From positions 124,001 through 188,000 of the forward strand of contig JANQQC010000010.1 in NCBI GenBank assembly GCA_028285145.1: 64,000 nucleotides of DNA, given 5' to 3'. The notes under the pieces were generated by a model that saw only the letters and a program-made list of their open reading frames with translations, was not told where the DNA came from and made no database searches. Shown here piece after piece: positions 45,669 through 53,652 of this stretch. The DNA is from Hyphomonadaceae bacterium (GTDB taxonomy: Bacteria > Pseudomonadota > Alphaproteobacteria > Caulobacterales > Hyphomonadaceae). Both the position numbers and the translations under genes were made by a program. Positions within the stretch are counted from its first letter, which is position 1; each line of letters opens with the position of its first letter.

Positions 45669-46100
45669 TTAGGCTGCCGTGTCCTCACTTTTGTCTTCGG
45701 AAGCTGGCCTTGCAAAGGCGAAAAGCAACAACCCGAAATAGCTGACGCAAACGGCGAATGGGATCGCCATTAGAAGAGCAAGCCGTTCATCCAACAACAG
45801 GCGCTCGACACATATCCACAATGCCACGATCACAACCATCTGCTGCAAGCCATAAACGAGAACACTTCTCAGGAAAGCCCTTAAAACCGCACCGCGATAC
45901 CTAAAAACCAACCGCCGATTGAGCTCGAAAGCAACGCACAGCGCAATGAACCAGCCGGTCCAGGAAGCGGCCAGATAGTGGACCCCCACTCGAAGCAAAC
46001 CCGCATAGATCGCGAAGTACAAGCCGAAGCCAAGAACACCAACGCTCGCGAACTTAGCGAACTGGCGTGCTTGGCCCTTTATGTCGCGGGTTAGCTGCAA
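45669..46100 (-). CDS. gtrA: GtrA-family membrane protein
   Basis: A 143-residue protein with four helices of the GtrA family: QFAKFASVGVLGFGLYFAIY, the helix-2 LAASWTGWFIALCVAFELNR with R-L-V-F-R-Y-R after it, and QQMVVIVALWICVERLLL. GtrA proteins are thought to flip polyprenyl-phosphate-linked sugars across the inner membrane. The start is probably TTG at 46100, without a good Shine-Dalgarno site. It lies 22 bp after the alkaline-phosphatase-like gene. Confidence 0.88.
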   Translation of the reverse strand: MQLTRDIKGQARQFAKFASVGVLGFGLYFAIYAGLLRVGVHYLAASWTGWFIALCVAFELNRRLVFRYRGAVLRAFLRSVLVYGLQQMVVIVALWICVERLLLDERLALLMAIPFAVCVSYFGLLLFAFARPASEDKSEDTAA

Positions 46101-46122
46101 AGGGGAAGACTACTCTTGGTAC

Positions 46123-47427
46123 TCACGACACACCAAAGTGTTGCTGGATATGCTCAGCGAGTTCGTGATTGTGCATCGTTTCCGGTAACGGGAATGCTCG
46201 GCTGTAGATATCACCATCAGGCACGTGCGCACCAGTCCGGACGGCATACACCGAAATCACGTCGGACAATTTGCAAGAGTAGTTGCCAGAAGTAATCTCG
46301 GCATGTTCAGGCACGACGTGCTCAAAGTCGATTTGATAAAACAGCTTGGTTTCCGACAGTCGCTCGACAAAGAAGGCCTTTGTTCCGTCCGAAAGGCGGC
46401 ATGCCTCAAGACGCTCGAAAGCCCGGTCAGCATGCACCTCATCGTCGAAGATAACATGAGCATCATGTGTCATACACTGTTCAACGGTGTTGAATGGACA
46501 ATCGAGCCAGCGGAGTAACTCTTCCGGGTTGTTCTGCCTGTAAACGCAGATGTTTTCGCCATCGACATTCTTTTGGCGAAGGCCATTCATGACAATGATT
46601 TTCTCGTTCGGATCGGCTTCCCTGATAATACGGCCCAGCATCCGGTCTGTGAGTTTGAGGCCCAGCTCCATCTCAGGATGAATCTCTTCATCTGCAGACC
46701 AGAATTGATGCTGCAGGTGTGCGATGAGATTCAGGAAGATAACTCTGAAGTCAGGCGCAAGCTTCCGACTCTTCTCCATGAAGAAACAGAATCCGAGATA
46801 ATCTACAAAGGTTGTAAGCGTGTGAATGCTAATCTTACGATGAAAGCATTCCGTCAGAAAACGCCTGGAGAAATCAAAGGACGCCGGCCAATTACCGGGT
46901 CGGCTCATGGCGCGAACCAACGCAAATGCCTCTCGAGCAGCCCTTCTCCGGTCGAGGTCGAGGTAGTTCTTTGAAACGTAACGCGGGAGCCTCAGGACAT
47001 CCTCCAACTCCTTCGGGAAAGCGTTCTCCTGATAGGACCACGGATCGGGAAAAAAGAACCTACATTCAGTGTCCGTGACCTGAGGAGTGTTCATGACCCC
47101 CCAAGCTCCCCAAGACTTTCCATGCTCGGCAAGATTAATCCAGAATGGCGGATAGGGAGATGTCGTCGTGTCGCCAAGGCGTTTCACCTCGTGATTGCTT
47201 GACGGTTGTCCCGTATGGACATTCACCCATTGGACCCAGGGGTCCAGGCCTTGATGCTCAACCAGATCATCAGTCGTAGTAGAGGTGTGGGGCCAACTCA
47301 GCATTTCCTTGACGTTCTTCAAGTTCAGCCGCTCGGCGGCCTGTCCCAGAAAGACCGGGTTGAACTCGTTCAACTCTATCAAAGTGACCCGCCCCTGCCG
47401 GTTCGTATCCTCATCGAGCTTCACCAA
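46123..47427 (-). CDS. Alkaline-phosphatase-superfamily-like protein
   Basis: A 434-residue soluble protein resembling the alkaline phosphatase/phosphodiesterase superfamily. VTLIELNEFNPVFL stands where the first metal-binding strand lies; WVQWVNVHTGQPSSNHEVKR resembles the nucleophile (Thr) region; and FLNLIAHLQHQFW resembles the second metal site. The usual D-H-G is replaced by MNGLRQKN, so the metal site may be incomplete or altered. It has no signal peptide. The start is TTG at 47427 (GGAG 7 bp upstream) or GTG at 47424. Between a GT2 gene and gtrA, it may transfer or remove a phosphate-linked group on a glycan; this is inference. Confidence 0.55.
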   Translation of the reverse strand: MVKLDEDTNRQGRVTLIELNEFNPVFLGQAAERLNLKNVKEMLSWPHTSTTTDDLVEHQGLDPWVQWVNVHTGQPSSNHEVKRLGDTTTSPYPPFWINLAEHGKSWGAWGVMNTPQVTDTECRFFFPDPWSYQENAFPKELEDVLRLPRYVSKNYLDLDRRRAAREAFALVRAMSRPGNWPASFDFSRRFLTECFHRKISIHTLTTFVDYLGFCFFMEKSRKLAPDFRVIFLNLIAHLQHQFWSADEEIHPEMELGLKLTDRMLGRIIREADPNEKIIVMNGLRQKNVDGENICVYRQNNPEELLRWLDCPFNTVEQCMTHDAHVIFDDEVHADRAFERLEACRLSDGTKAFFVERLSETKLFYQIDFEHVVPEHAEITSGNYSCKLSDVISVYAVRTGAHVPDGDIYSRAFPLPETMHNHELAEHIQQHFGVS

Positions 47428-47531
47428 TTTCGAACTCCAGTGCTGAAATCTCGTTTTTACTAGTCTAACCCGCAGGCTGGCGAGCTACGTATTCCTACCA
47501 AGTACCGACACGATCTCTTTAAGCCTCGAAT

Positions 47532-48503
47532 CTACTCTCCATTCTCTAGAAAAAGAACCGTGCGGGCCTGCAGAGGCATGCTTGGGTTGAATCCTACGTC
47601 AACGACAACAAAAGCGATGGCTAACTGCACCGAAATAAGTAGACCTGCACCCGCCAGCATAACGACGCCCGGCGGGGACGGCACGCCCGTTGTCATGGAC
47701 TCGGCAAGGTTGAGCCCCGTATAGATCGCGGTGGCAAGGAAGATCAGAAATGAAAACGCAAGAAAAATACTACCCGCCGACATGCCTCGTAGAAAGTAAC
47801 GGTAAACAAGACGCTTGAAGAAGCGGCTGAGATGCTTGCCAGAGAACCGAACGAGTTCCTTTCGGCTATCGAGGCCACTAACCTCATCGCCATACTTGGC
47901 CTTCATTGGGGCGTCCTGAACGACAGCCTCGATCGTATTTAGCCTGAAGAGCATGTCGCTCTCGAAGAAGTAGCGCCTCTCGATCTTGTCCAATGGAAGC
48001 AACGAAAGCGCATTCTTGTGTATTGCCGTAAAACCGTTAGTCGGATCGAACACATTCCAATAACCGCTGGAAATCTTCGAAATGAATGAAAGGAAGAAGT
48101 TTCCAATGAAACGCATGGTGGGCATGCTCGCAGCGTCTTCAACGCTGAAAAAGCGATTACCCTTCGTATAGTCGGCGTGACCGGCCTCAATGGGTTTTAT
48201 CAGCTGTGGCACCATCCTAGGATCCATTTGGCCATCACTGTCCACCTTTACTACAATGTCAGCGCCGTTCTGAAGCGCGGCTCGATAGCCGGCTATCGTT
48301 GCTCCTCCAACCCCCTGATTTTCCTCGAGATATACAGGTTTGAAACGCGCATCCTTTGTTGACGACATAAAGGACTCCACCGTCTTCTCTGGACAACAAT
48401 CGTCAACGAGGAAAACTTCGTCTACACACCCACCAATGAGCGCGGCGACCCCCGGCAACGCATCGCGCGTTTTGAAGCACGGCATGACGACAGCGACTTT
48501 CAT
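47532..48503 (-). CDS. GtrB/DPM-like family 2 glycosyltransferase
   Basis: A 323-residue GT2 enzyme. The N-terminal GT-A domain has MKVAVVMPCFKTRDALPG, VFLVDDCCPEKT, and the catalytic D-x-D in VKVDSDGQMDP. The C-terminal third carries two helices (SIFLAFSFLIFLATAIYTG and VVMLAGAGLLISVQLAIAF), as in GtrB and dolichyl-phosphate mannose synthases that load sugars onto undecaprenyl phosphate. The start is ATG 48503 with AAGGAA upstream; the longer frame adds 30 unrelated residues. It is first in the set with the alkaline-phosphatase-like gene and gtrA. Confidence 0.9.
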   Translation of the reverse strand: MKVAVVMPCFKTRDALPGVAALIGGCVDEVFLVDDCCPEKTVESFMSSTKDARFKPVYLEENQGVGGATIAGYRAALQNGADIVVKVDSDGQMDPRMVPQLIKPIEAGHADYTKGNRFFSVEDAASMPTMRFIGNFFLSFISKISSGYWNVFDPTNGFTAIHKNALSLLPLDKIERRYFFESDMLFRLNTIEAVVQDAPMKAKYGDEVSGLDSRKELVRFSGKHLSRFFKRLVYRYFLRGMSAGSIFLAFSFLIFLATAIYTGLNLAESMTTGVPSPPGVVMLAGAGLLISVQLAIAFVVVDVGFNPSMPLQARTVLFLENGE

Positions 48504-48779
48504 TCCTATTCCTTGTTCAAGCTCACGGCTGGCGAGCGCTCGTATTCGGGTTGAACGAGTGAGACAACACCGGAAAGCTGAAACCTGCCACAAACAGCTG
48601 ATTCGAATGGCCCGGCGGTGGATACGTAAACCAATCCACCCGCACGACCGTCAAGCAAATTGTCGACAGGAACCAGAGGATTTGGCCCTGAGCACAAGCG
48701 TAAACTACGATCCCAACTGTTACCGCGGTGAGCGAGAATACTACGTAGTGCTCCTCCCCGCGCCTGGTGAGTTGGTCTA
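48504..48779. other. Divergent promoter region between two glycosyltransferase units
   Basis: 276 bp between oppositely oriented GT2 genes. Long frames exist on both strands but show no family features. Short palindromes occur (ACTACGTAGT at 48740-48749, ACCGCGGT at 48722-48729). The region should carry promoters for both units; no strong -10/-35 pair is evident. Confidence 0.4.
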
Positions 48780-49757
48780 GTGCCTCGCTTCACGGTCGTA
48801 ATCGTTAACTGGAATGGCGGGACCTACGTTCAGGGGGCACTAGATTCACTAGCGCGGCAGCACTTTCGCGATTTCGAGGTCTTCCTTGTCGACAATGCCT
48901 CTACCGACGGCTCAATCGATCATCTGGAAACCTCAGACCTTCCTGAATTCACCTTGATGGCGCAGACGGAAAACCTTGGTTTCGCCAGAGGGAACAATGT
49001 TGCCGCCGAGACTGGCACAGGCGAATGGCTTGTATTGCTCAATCCGGACGCTGAAGCCGCCGCTGACTGGCTGGAACAATTGGACACGGCCATTCGCGAC
49101 CATCCAGACACGCGTATGTTTGCCTCCACTCAGTACAATCTACACAAACCCGATGAACTCGATGGCGTGGGTGACTGCTATCTTGGCTTCGGGTTTCCAT
49201 GGCGAGGTGGATTTGGTCATCCAGCGTCGCACCTGCCTACACTTGGCGAATGTTTCAGCCCGTGCGGCGCCGGAGCCGTCTATCATCGCGCAACATTTCT
49301 GGCACACGGCGGATTTGACGAGCGCTTCTTCTGTTTCTGCGAAGATGTCGATATCGGCTATCGGCTGCGTCTTGCGGGAGAGAAGTGCTTGTTCCTCCCC
49401 GGCGCCATCATCCACCATGCAGGTGGCGGACTGTCGGGCCGAAGAAGTCCGTTTGCGGATTATCATGGCATGCGAAACCGCCTCTGGTGTTATGTCAAGA
49501 ACACACCTGGCTTGTTACTCTTTGCGACCCTGCCATTTCACGTCGCTATAACGACAGCACTGCTAATTCGAAACGCTGCCGGAGGGCGCTTTGTGGCCAG
49601 TTGGAAGGGTCTCAGGGATGGCGTCCTCGGCTTGAGATCGATCCGTCATGGTGAACGCTTCTCTGCGCCTAAGCGGAGCGTCAGCCTGACCCATCTTTGC
49701 CGGTCAATGGCATGGAACCCACTTCTCTTTATGAAGCGCCAACCGGACGTGAAATGA
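48780..49757 (+). CDS. Family 2 glycosyltransferase (rhamnosyltransferase-like)
   Basis: A 325-residue inverting GT2 of the WcaA/rhamnosyltransferase type: FTVVIVNWNGGTYVQGALDS, FLVDNASTDGSID, NLGFARGNNVAAETGTGEW, VLLNPDAEAAADWL (D-x-D equivalent) and FFCFCEDVDIGYRLRLAGEK, with the catalytic ED. A C-terminal hydrophobic segment (LLLFATLPFHVAITTALL) suggests membrane contact. The start is GTG at 48780. It overlaps the next gene as ATGA. Confidence 0.92.
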   Translation: MPRFTVVIVNWNGGTYVQGALDSLARQHFRDFEVFLVDNASTDGSIDHLETSDLPEFTLMAQTENLGFARGNNVAAETGTGEWLVLLNPDAEAAADWLEQLDTAIRDHPDTRMFASTQYNLHKPDELDGVGDCYLGFGFPWRGGFGHPASHLPTLGECFSPCGAGAVYHRATFLAHGGFDERFFCFCEDVDIGYRLRLAGEKCLFLPGAIIHHAGGGLSGRRSPFADYHGMRNRLWCYVKNTPGLLLFATLPFHVAITTALLIRNAAGGRFVASWKGLRDGVLGLRSIRHGERFSAPKRSVSLTHLCRSMAWNPLLFMKRQPDVK

Positions 49758-51127
49758 CAAGCCTACAAGACAACCTCGATAGCAATGGCCCACTAAACAG
49801 TAGGAAGGCTGTACTCCTTCATGTCGCCCGGCTTCTCGGTAGCATGGGGCTCAATCAAAAAGGCAAAACAGTTCTCGATGTGGGTGCAGGCACCGGCGAT
49901 AGCACGCGGTTCTGGGTTGATCGCGGTGCCATGGTGACCGCGACCGATACGCGGAAGGAACATGTCGATATCATCCGCGAGCGCTTTCCGGACATCACAA
50001 GTTTCACAATGGATATCGACCAAGCCGAGGACTGTGATGTTCCTCCGCATGAAATCGTCTACGCATACGGCATTTTCGACCGCCTCAAAGACCCCGCAAG
50101 AGCGATCGCATCCCTATCTCAAAAGTGCACCGGAGTAATGCTGCTGGAAGCCCGCGTCAGCTATGGTGAGGGCTTAGACATCAATCTTGGCGATGCCCCC
50201 GCTTCAAGCCCTTCGCGCGCGACAAGCAGTCTTAGGTGTCGACCTACTCGCCATTGGGTTTTTGCGGAGTTGAAAAAGCACTTCCCGTACGTCTATCAAC
50301 CATCCTATCAACCCGACGATCCGCAATTTCCAACTGATTGGTCACGGGACACCGAACAATCGGAGCATTTGTCGCGAACCACTTTCATCGCCTCTCGACG
50401 TCCGATCAACGCCTCCACCTTCTTTCCGCGCGTGCTCGACCGTCAGACCCGGCAAGCAAAGCGGGAAGCAATCGTAGAACCTGGACTGGATGGGATTCTT
50501 GCACGTGCTGACTTTGGTCTTGTTCTTGATGTTGGTGCGAACCAAGGCCAGTTCGCCAGGAAGATGCGCGACTTGGGATACTTTGGGCCGATCGCCAGCT
50601 TTGAGCCAATGCAGGAAGCCTTCCGACGATTGAGTGAGATGGCAAAGCAAGACGAAAAGCTTACAGTGTTCAACACGGCCCTCGGTGCGACCAATGAAGC
50701 ACGCGAGATTTTCATCTCAGGCAACTCAGCCAGCAGCTCTTTTTTGCAAATAGAAGACATGACGGTATCCGCCGAGCCGCTCACCTCGGTGGTAGGAACG
50801 GAAACCGTCCAGATCCAACGTCTCGACGACATCGCCGAAGCGATCTTTGCCATGCGAACGTCAGGGCCTGTTTTATTGAAACTGGATACTCAGGGCTACG
50901 AGCGCGAAGTGCTTGAGGGTGCCACCGAAACGCTGTCGGACGTTGACTACGTTCTTGCCGAGTGCTCACTCGTCTCTGTTTATGAGGGAGAGCCACTGAT
51001 CGAAGAACAGATTGCTTGGTTGAGACAACGCGGTTTCGTTCCGATTGCACTGGAGCGCGGGTGGTCCGACCAGGTAACAGGACAAGCCTATCAGACAGAT
51101 ATCCTATTCCAGCGAAATCAACGCTAG
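49754..51127 (+). CDS. Two-domain methyltransferase: class I domain fused to FkbM domain
   Basis: A 457-residue protein. The N-terminal class I methyltransferase (residues 20-215) has KTVLDVGAGTGDSTRFW and VTATDTRKEHVDII. A linker leads to an FkbM domain (residues 245-455) with LVLDVGANQGQFARKMRDLG, IASFEPMQEAFRRL, the VLLKLDTQGYEREVLEGA strand and VLAECSLVSVYEG. Two SAM sites on one chain suggest two methylations of one glycan, or capping. ATG 49754 is fixed by its overlap with the upstream glycosyltransferase stop; a longer start at 49697 would lie inside that gene. It is convergent with the radical SAM gene 13 bp away. Confidence 0.88.
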   Translation: MTSLQDNLDSNGPLNSRKAVLLHVARLLGSMGLNQKGKTVLDVGAGTGDSTRFWVDRGAMVTATDTRKEHVDIIRERFPDITSFTMDIDQAEDCDVPPHEIVYAYGIFDRLKDPARAIASLSQKCTGVMLLEARVSYGEGLDINLGDAPASSPSRATSSLRCRPTRHWVFAELKKHFPYVYQPSYQPDDPQFPTDWSRDTEQSEHLSRTTFIASRRPINASTFFPRVLDRQTRQAKREAIVEPGLDGILARADFGLVLDVGANQGQFARKMRDLGYFGPIASFEPMQEAFRRLSEMAKQDEKLTVFNTALGATNEAREIFISGNSASSSFLQIEDMTVSAEPLTSVVGTETVQIQRLDDIAEAIFAMRTSGPVLLKLDTQGYEREVLEGATETLSDVDYVLAECSLVSVYEGEPLIEEQIAWLRQRGFVPIALERGWSDQVTGQAYQTDILFQRNQR

Positions 51128-51140
51128 AATAGCATCGCCA

Positions 51141-52094
51141 TCAGCCAAGATGCCGACATCCCTCGCAACCGCTAACATGGGACCGGTCAGGAAGAGCGTC
51201 TCGCAAATCTCGGCTGAGGCTAAAAACGTCCAAGGCGTTGTTTGTGAAACAATTATAGCGCTCGTACGTGTAGCCCGATTCGTCGATACAACACTTCGTA
51301 GCGTAGCCGTTCGCCAAAATATGCAAATCGAACCACTGCGCACAGGCAAAGCTGAGTGCTTCGGTCGACGCCCCTATCTGCGAAGTTGTCTCTTCGCGGT
51401 ACTCGTCGCCTTTGCCGCTCTCACCGACCCACTCAAAGAAAGGCCGCAGGGCAACAAAAAACAGAGGCCACCGTTTCCGGCAAAACGTTTCCACCTCCTC
51501 GGCCTGTTCAACACTCTCCCAAGGCGCAACAAGGTTTACGCCGATGTCGAAAGCGCCAGTCTCCTTTAGACGGTGAACGTAGTCCAAGTTTTTCAGGACC
51601 CGCTTCAGTCCGAACCCCATCAGTCGAATATGGTCAGCTTCGTTTACGGCATTGAGAGAGACCACTAGCGTTGAGCCCTTGTGGCCCGCCATCCACTCAA
51701 ATATTCCCTCGCGCAGCAGGGTACCGTTACTCCAAAACGTAAACTTGGTGTTGGGTAGTCTCGCGGCGATAAGCTTATGAAAATACTCCAGCCGCCGATC
51801 AAGCAGCGGCTCGTTAATCCGAGACAGTGTGATTTTGAGCGGATGAGACTTGGGTATGCCTGACAAATCGTCGACGATCTTCTCAAACACCTCGGTGGGC
51901 ATTTCCTGTCCTTTCCGCGGAGAGCCCGGATAAGGACAAAAGTCGCATTTGGCGTTGCACCTAACCTGCGTCTCAATGCTGATTGTACGCGGGTAGCTTA
52001 AGAATTCCGGTTTGAGATCCCGAACACGATCCTGATATTGGTCGTAATCAGCTTGGACGAGTCGAGGCTTCGCCGGGTTCGTCGTTTCGGTCAC
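51141..52094 (-). CDS. Radical SAM/SPASM protein
   Basis: About 317 residues. The radical SAM cluster motif CNAKCDFC (C-x3-C-x2-C) is near residue 49, followed by PYPGSPRKGQEMPTEVFEKI and the barrel strands LKITLSRINEPLLD and FTFWSNGTLL. The C-terminus has SPASM-type cysteines (KCCIDESG, and CEGCRHLG at the end) for an auxiliary cluster. The GTG at 52094 (AGGGA 7 bp upstream) is preferred over a TTG 24 bp earlier. No RiPP precursor or peptidase is adjacent. In a glycan locus it may modify a sugar or act as a methyl- or amino-sugar enzyme; the substrate is unknown. Confidence 0.88.
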   Translation of the reverse strand: MTETTNPAKPRLVQADYDQYQDRVRDLKPEFLSYPRTISIETQVRCNAKCDFCPYPGSPRKGQEMPTEVFEKIVDDLSGIPKSHPLKITLSRINEPLLDRRLEYFHKLIAARLPNTKFTFWSNGTLLREGIFEWMAGHKGSTLVVSLNAVNEADHIRLMGFGLKRVLKNLDYVHRLKETGAFDIGVNLVAPWESVEQAEEVETFCRKRWPLFFVALRPFFEWVGESGKGDEYREETTSQIGASTEALSFACAQWFDLHILANGYATKCCIDESGYTYERYNCFTNNALDVFSLSRDLRDALPDRSHVSGCEGCRHLG

Positions 52095-52188
52095 ATTGGT
52101 ATCCCTAGACTGAATCAAGCAGTGGATAAGCTGATTTTTTTGGAGGCATCAATTGCAGAACTTGAAGCAATAGCAAGCTTTCCACGCG

Positions 52189-53565
52189 TCACTTTCCATG
52201 ATCAATCGAGATAACCTCCTTGGCTTCGACAGCTTTCAATCTGACGTTCAGCTGCTCGATAAGGACAGCCTGAATCTCCACCGTCTCCAAGAGACGCTGC
52301 GCCCAGTCGCCAACTGACAGAGCGGACTGGCTGTCGAAGCGTGCTTCATTCGGCATGGCTGTAAGATGTCGCTTTTCGCGCCAGTGCCGGGCGTAGCCAT
52401 CAAGCGTGAGCGGATCGAAATCGGTGCCGATCCGATCTTGAAAGCGCCGCATCGGTTCGTGAGCTCGCCTCTCGCCCGCCGTCTCGCGGTTCGAAGCCTC
52501 CCCGCTGTGAGCTACCGGTACACGCGCAACACTCGAAGTGACTTGCTTGTGCTCATCTCCGCCACGATCGGGCACTTTAGCATCCCACTTCTGCGCATCG
52601 ATTTGGCCATCGAGCGCCTGATCGAAAACGTAGCAGCTGAGCAGCGCATTATCATCGTAGACGGACTGTGCATTGATCGAGCCAGACCCTTGTGACGACC
52701 CGGCCGGCGACCCGACCACGACGCCGCCATCTGCAGTTAGCCGGAAGTGCGTCGCGCCATTGGTTCGGAACCTCAACTCCCCAGTACCTACGCCATTATA
52801 GTAAACATTGTTATCGGCCCCGACATGGATGATGCGATGAGCGCTGCCGCCCAAATCGGTAGAATAGTAACCCTGATTGTTTTCAGTCACCACGCCGCCA
52901 TCGACATGAAGCCGTTGCGCCGGGTTGGTTACGTTCAGGCCTACAAAACCGTTATCCTTGTCGATGGACAAAGCATTGATAAAGCTCGCGCCATCATTGG
53001 AGACCTTGATCGTTAGATCATCTCCGGCAAGCAGGCCGACAATGGCGCGGCTTGAAAAGCCCGACTGGAATGAGACGCGCGCATCGTCAACGGCTGCATT
53101 CTTGTTAAGCGTCAAGTTGATGTCGTCAGTTTCCCGATTGAAGAGCACTGAAGGGCTATTAACGCTCAATCGGTTCGTTGTGTCTGCAGTAGCATTGATT
53201 CCAAGCAGAGGGACCTCGGTACTGCTCGCAGAAACTGTGGACCAGGCCGAGCCTGACCACACCAACAGAACCGCCTCGTCCACGAGCCAGACGCGCCAGC
53301 CCGGCGATGGCTCGATAAGTGTCCAAGCTCCATCCTGAAAAACCGCGAGTTGGTCATCGGCCCCCGCCCAGGCACTGACAGCCCCAGCTGCAGGGATGTA
53401 AGCTGCTCCATTGGCGGGTGAAGCAGGTGGATCTGTCAGCGCGCGCGTCTCAACCGTCGCCTGTACAATCGCGTCGAGCCGACGGATCGTCTCGTTCATC
53501 GTGACATGCTTCTGTGCTTGTTGCGGCGAGATGTAAGAGAGCGCCAGTCGCGGGGTATCTGTCAT
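52189..53565 (-). CDS. DUF2793 phage/GTA tail-fibre-like protein
   Basis: A 458-residue protein. The N-terminal DUF2793 domain (residues 1-110) is clear: LSYISPQQAQKHVTMNETI, RLDAIVQATVET and GWRVWLVDEAVLLVW. The middle has repeated beta segments of tail-fibre style (LHVDGGVVTENNQGYYS, LRFRTNGATHFRLTADGG). The C-terminus (DPLTLDGYARHWREKRHL, then a coiled coil VEIQAVLIEQLNVRLKAVEA) resembles the ends of phage or gene-transfer-agent fibre proteins. AAGGA lies 7 bp before the ATG. No other phage gene is nearby. It may be a GTA/prophage fibre or spike component, or an exported surface fibre. Confidence 0.75.
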   Translation of the reverse strand: MTDTPRLALSYISPQQAQKHVTMNETIRRLDAIVQATVETRALTDPPASPANGAAYIPAAGAVSAWAGADDQLAVFQDGAWTLIEPSPGWRVWLVDEAVLLVWSGSAWSTVSASSTEVPLLGINATADTTNRLSVNSPSVLFNRETDDINLTLNKNAAVDDARVSFQSGFSSRAIVGLLAGDDLTIKVSNDGASFINALSIDKDNGFVGLNVTNPAQRLHVDGGVVTENNQGYYSTDLGGSAHRIIHVGADNNVYYNGVGTGELRFRTNGATHFRLTADGGVVVGSPAGSSQGSGSINAQSVYDDNALLSCYVFDQALDGQIDAQKWDAKVPDRGGDEHKQVTSSVARVPVAHSGEASNRETAGERRAHEPMRRFQDRIGTDFDPLTLDGYARHWREKRHLTAMPNEARFDSQSALSVGDWAQRLLETVEIQAVLIEQLNVRLKAVEAKEVISIDHGK

Positions 53566-53652
53566 TGAATGGTCCTTGCTGCATTACAGGACTATTCAAC
53601 ATACTTGTGGTCATAAGACCGGGGACAAGGCGACTTCTATCCTCGGTAAAAC

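Noticed and set aside
48340..48780. 146-codon plus-strand frame ending at the GT2 start
   Set aside because: Its first half overlaps the conserved GT2 on the other strand and its remainder shows no domain; it is treated as chance openness of a promoter region.
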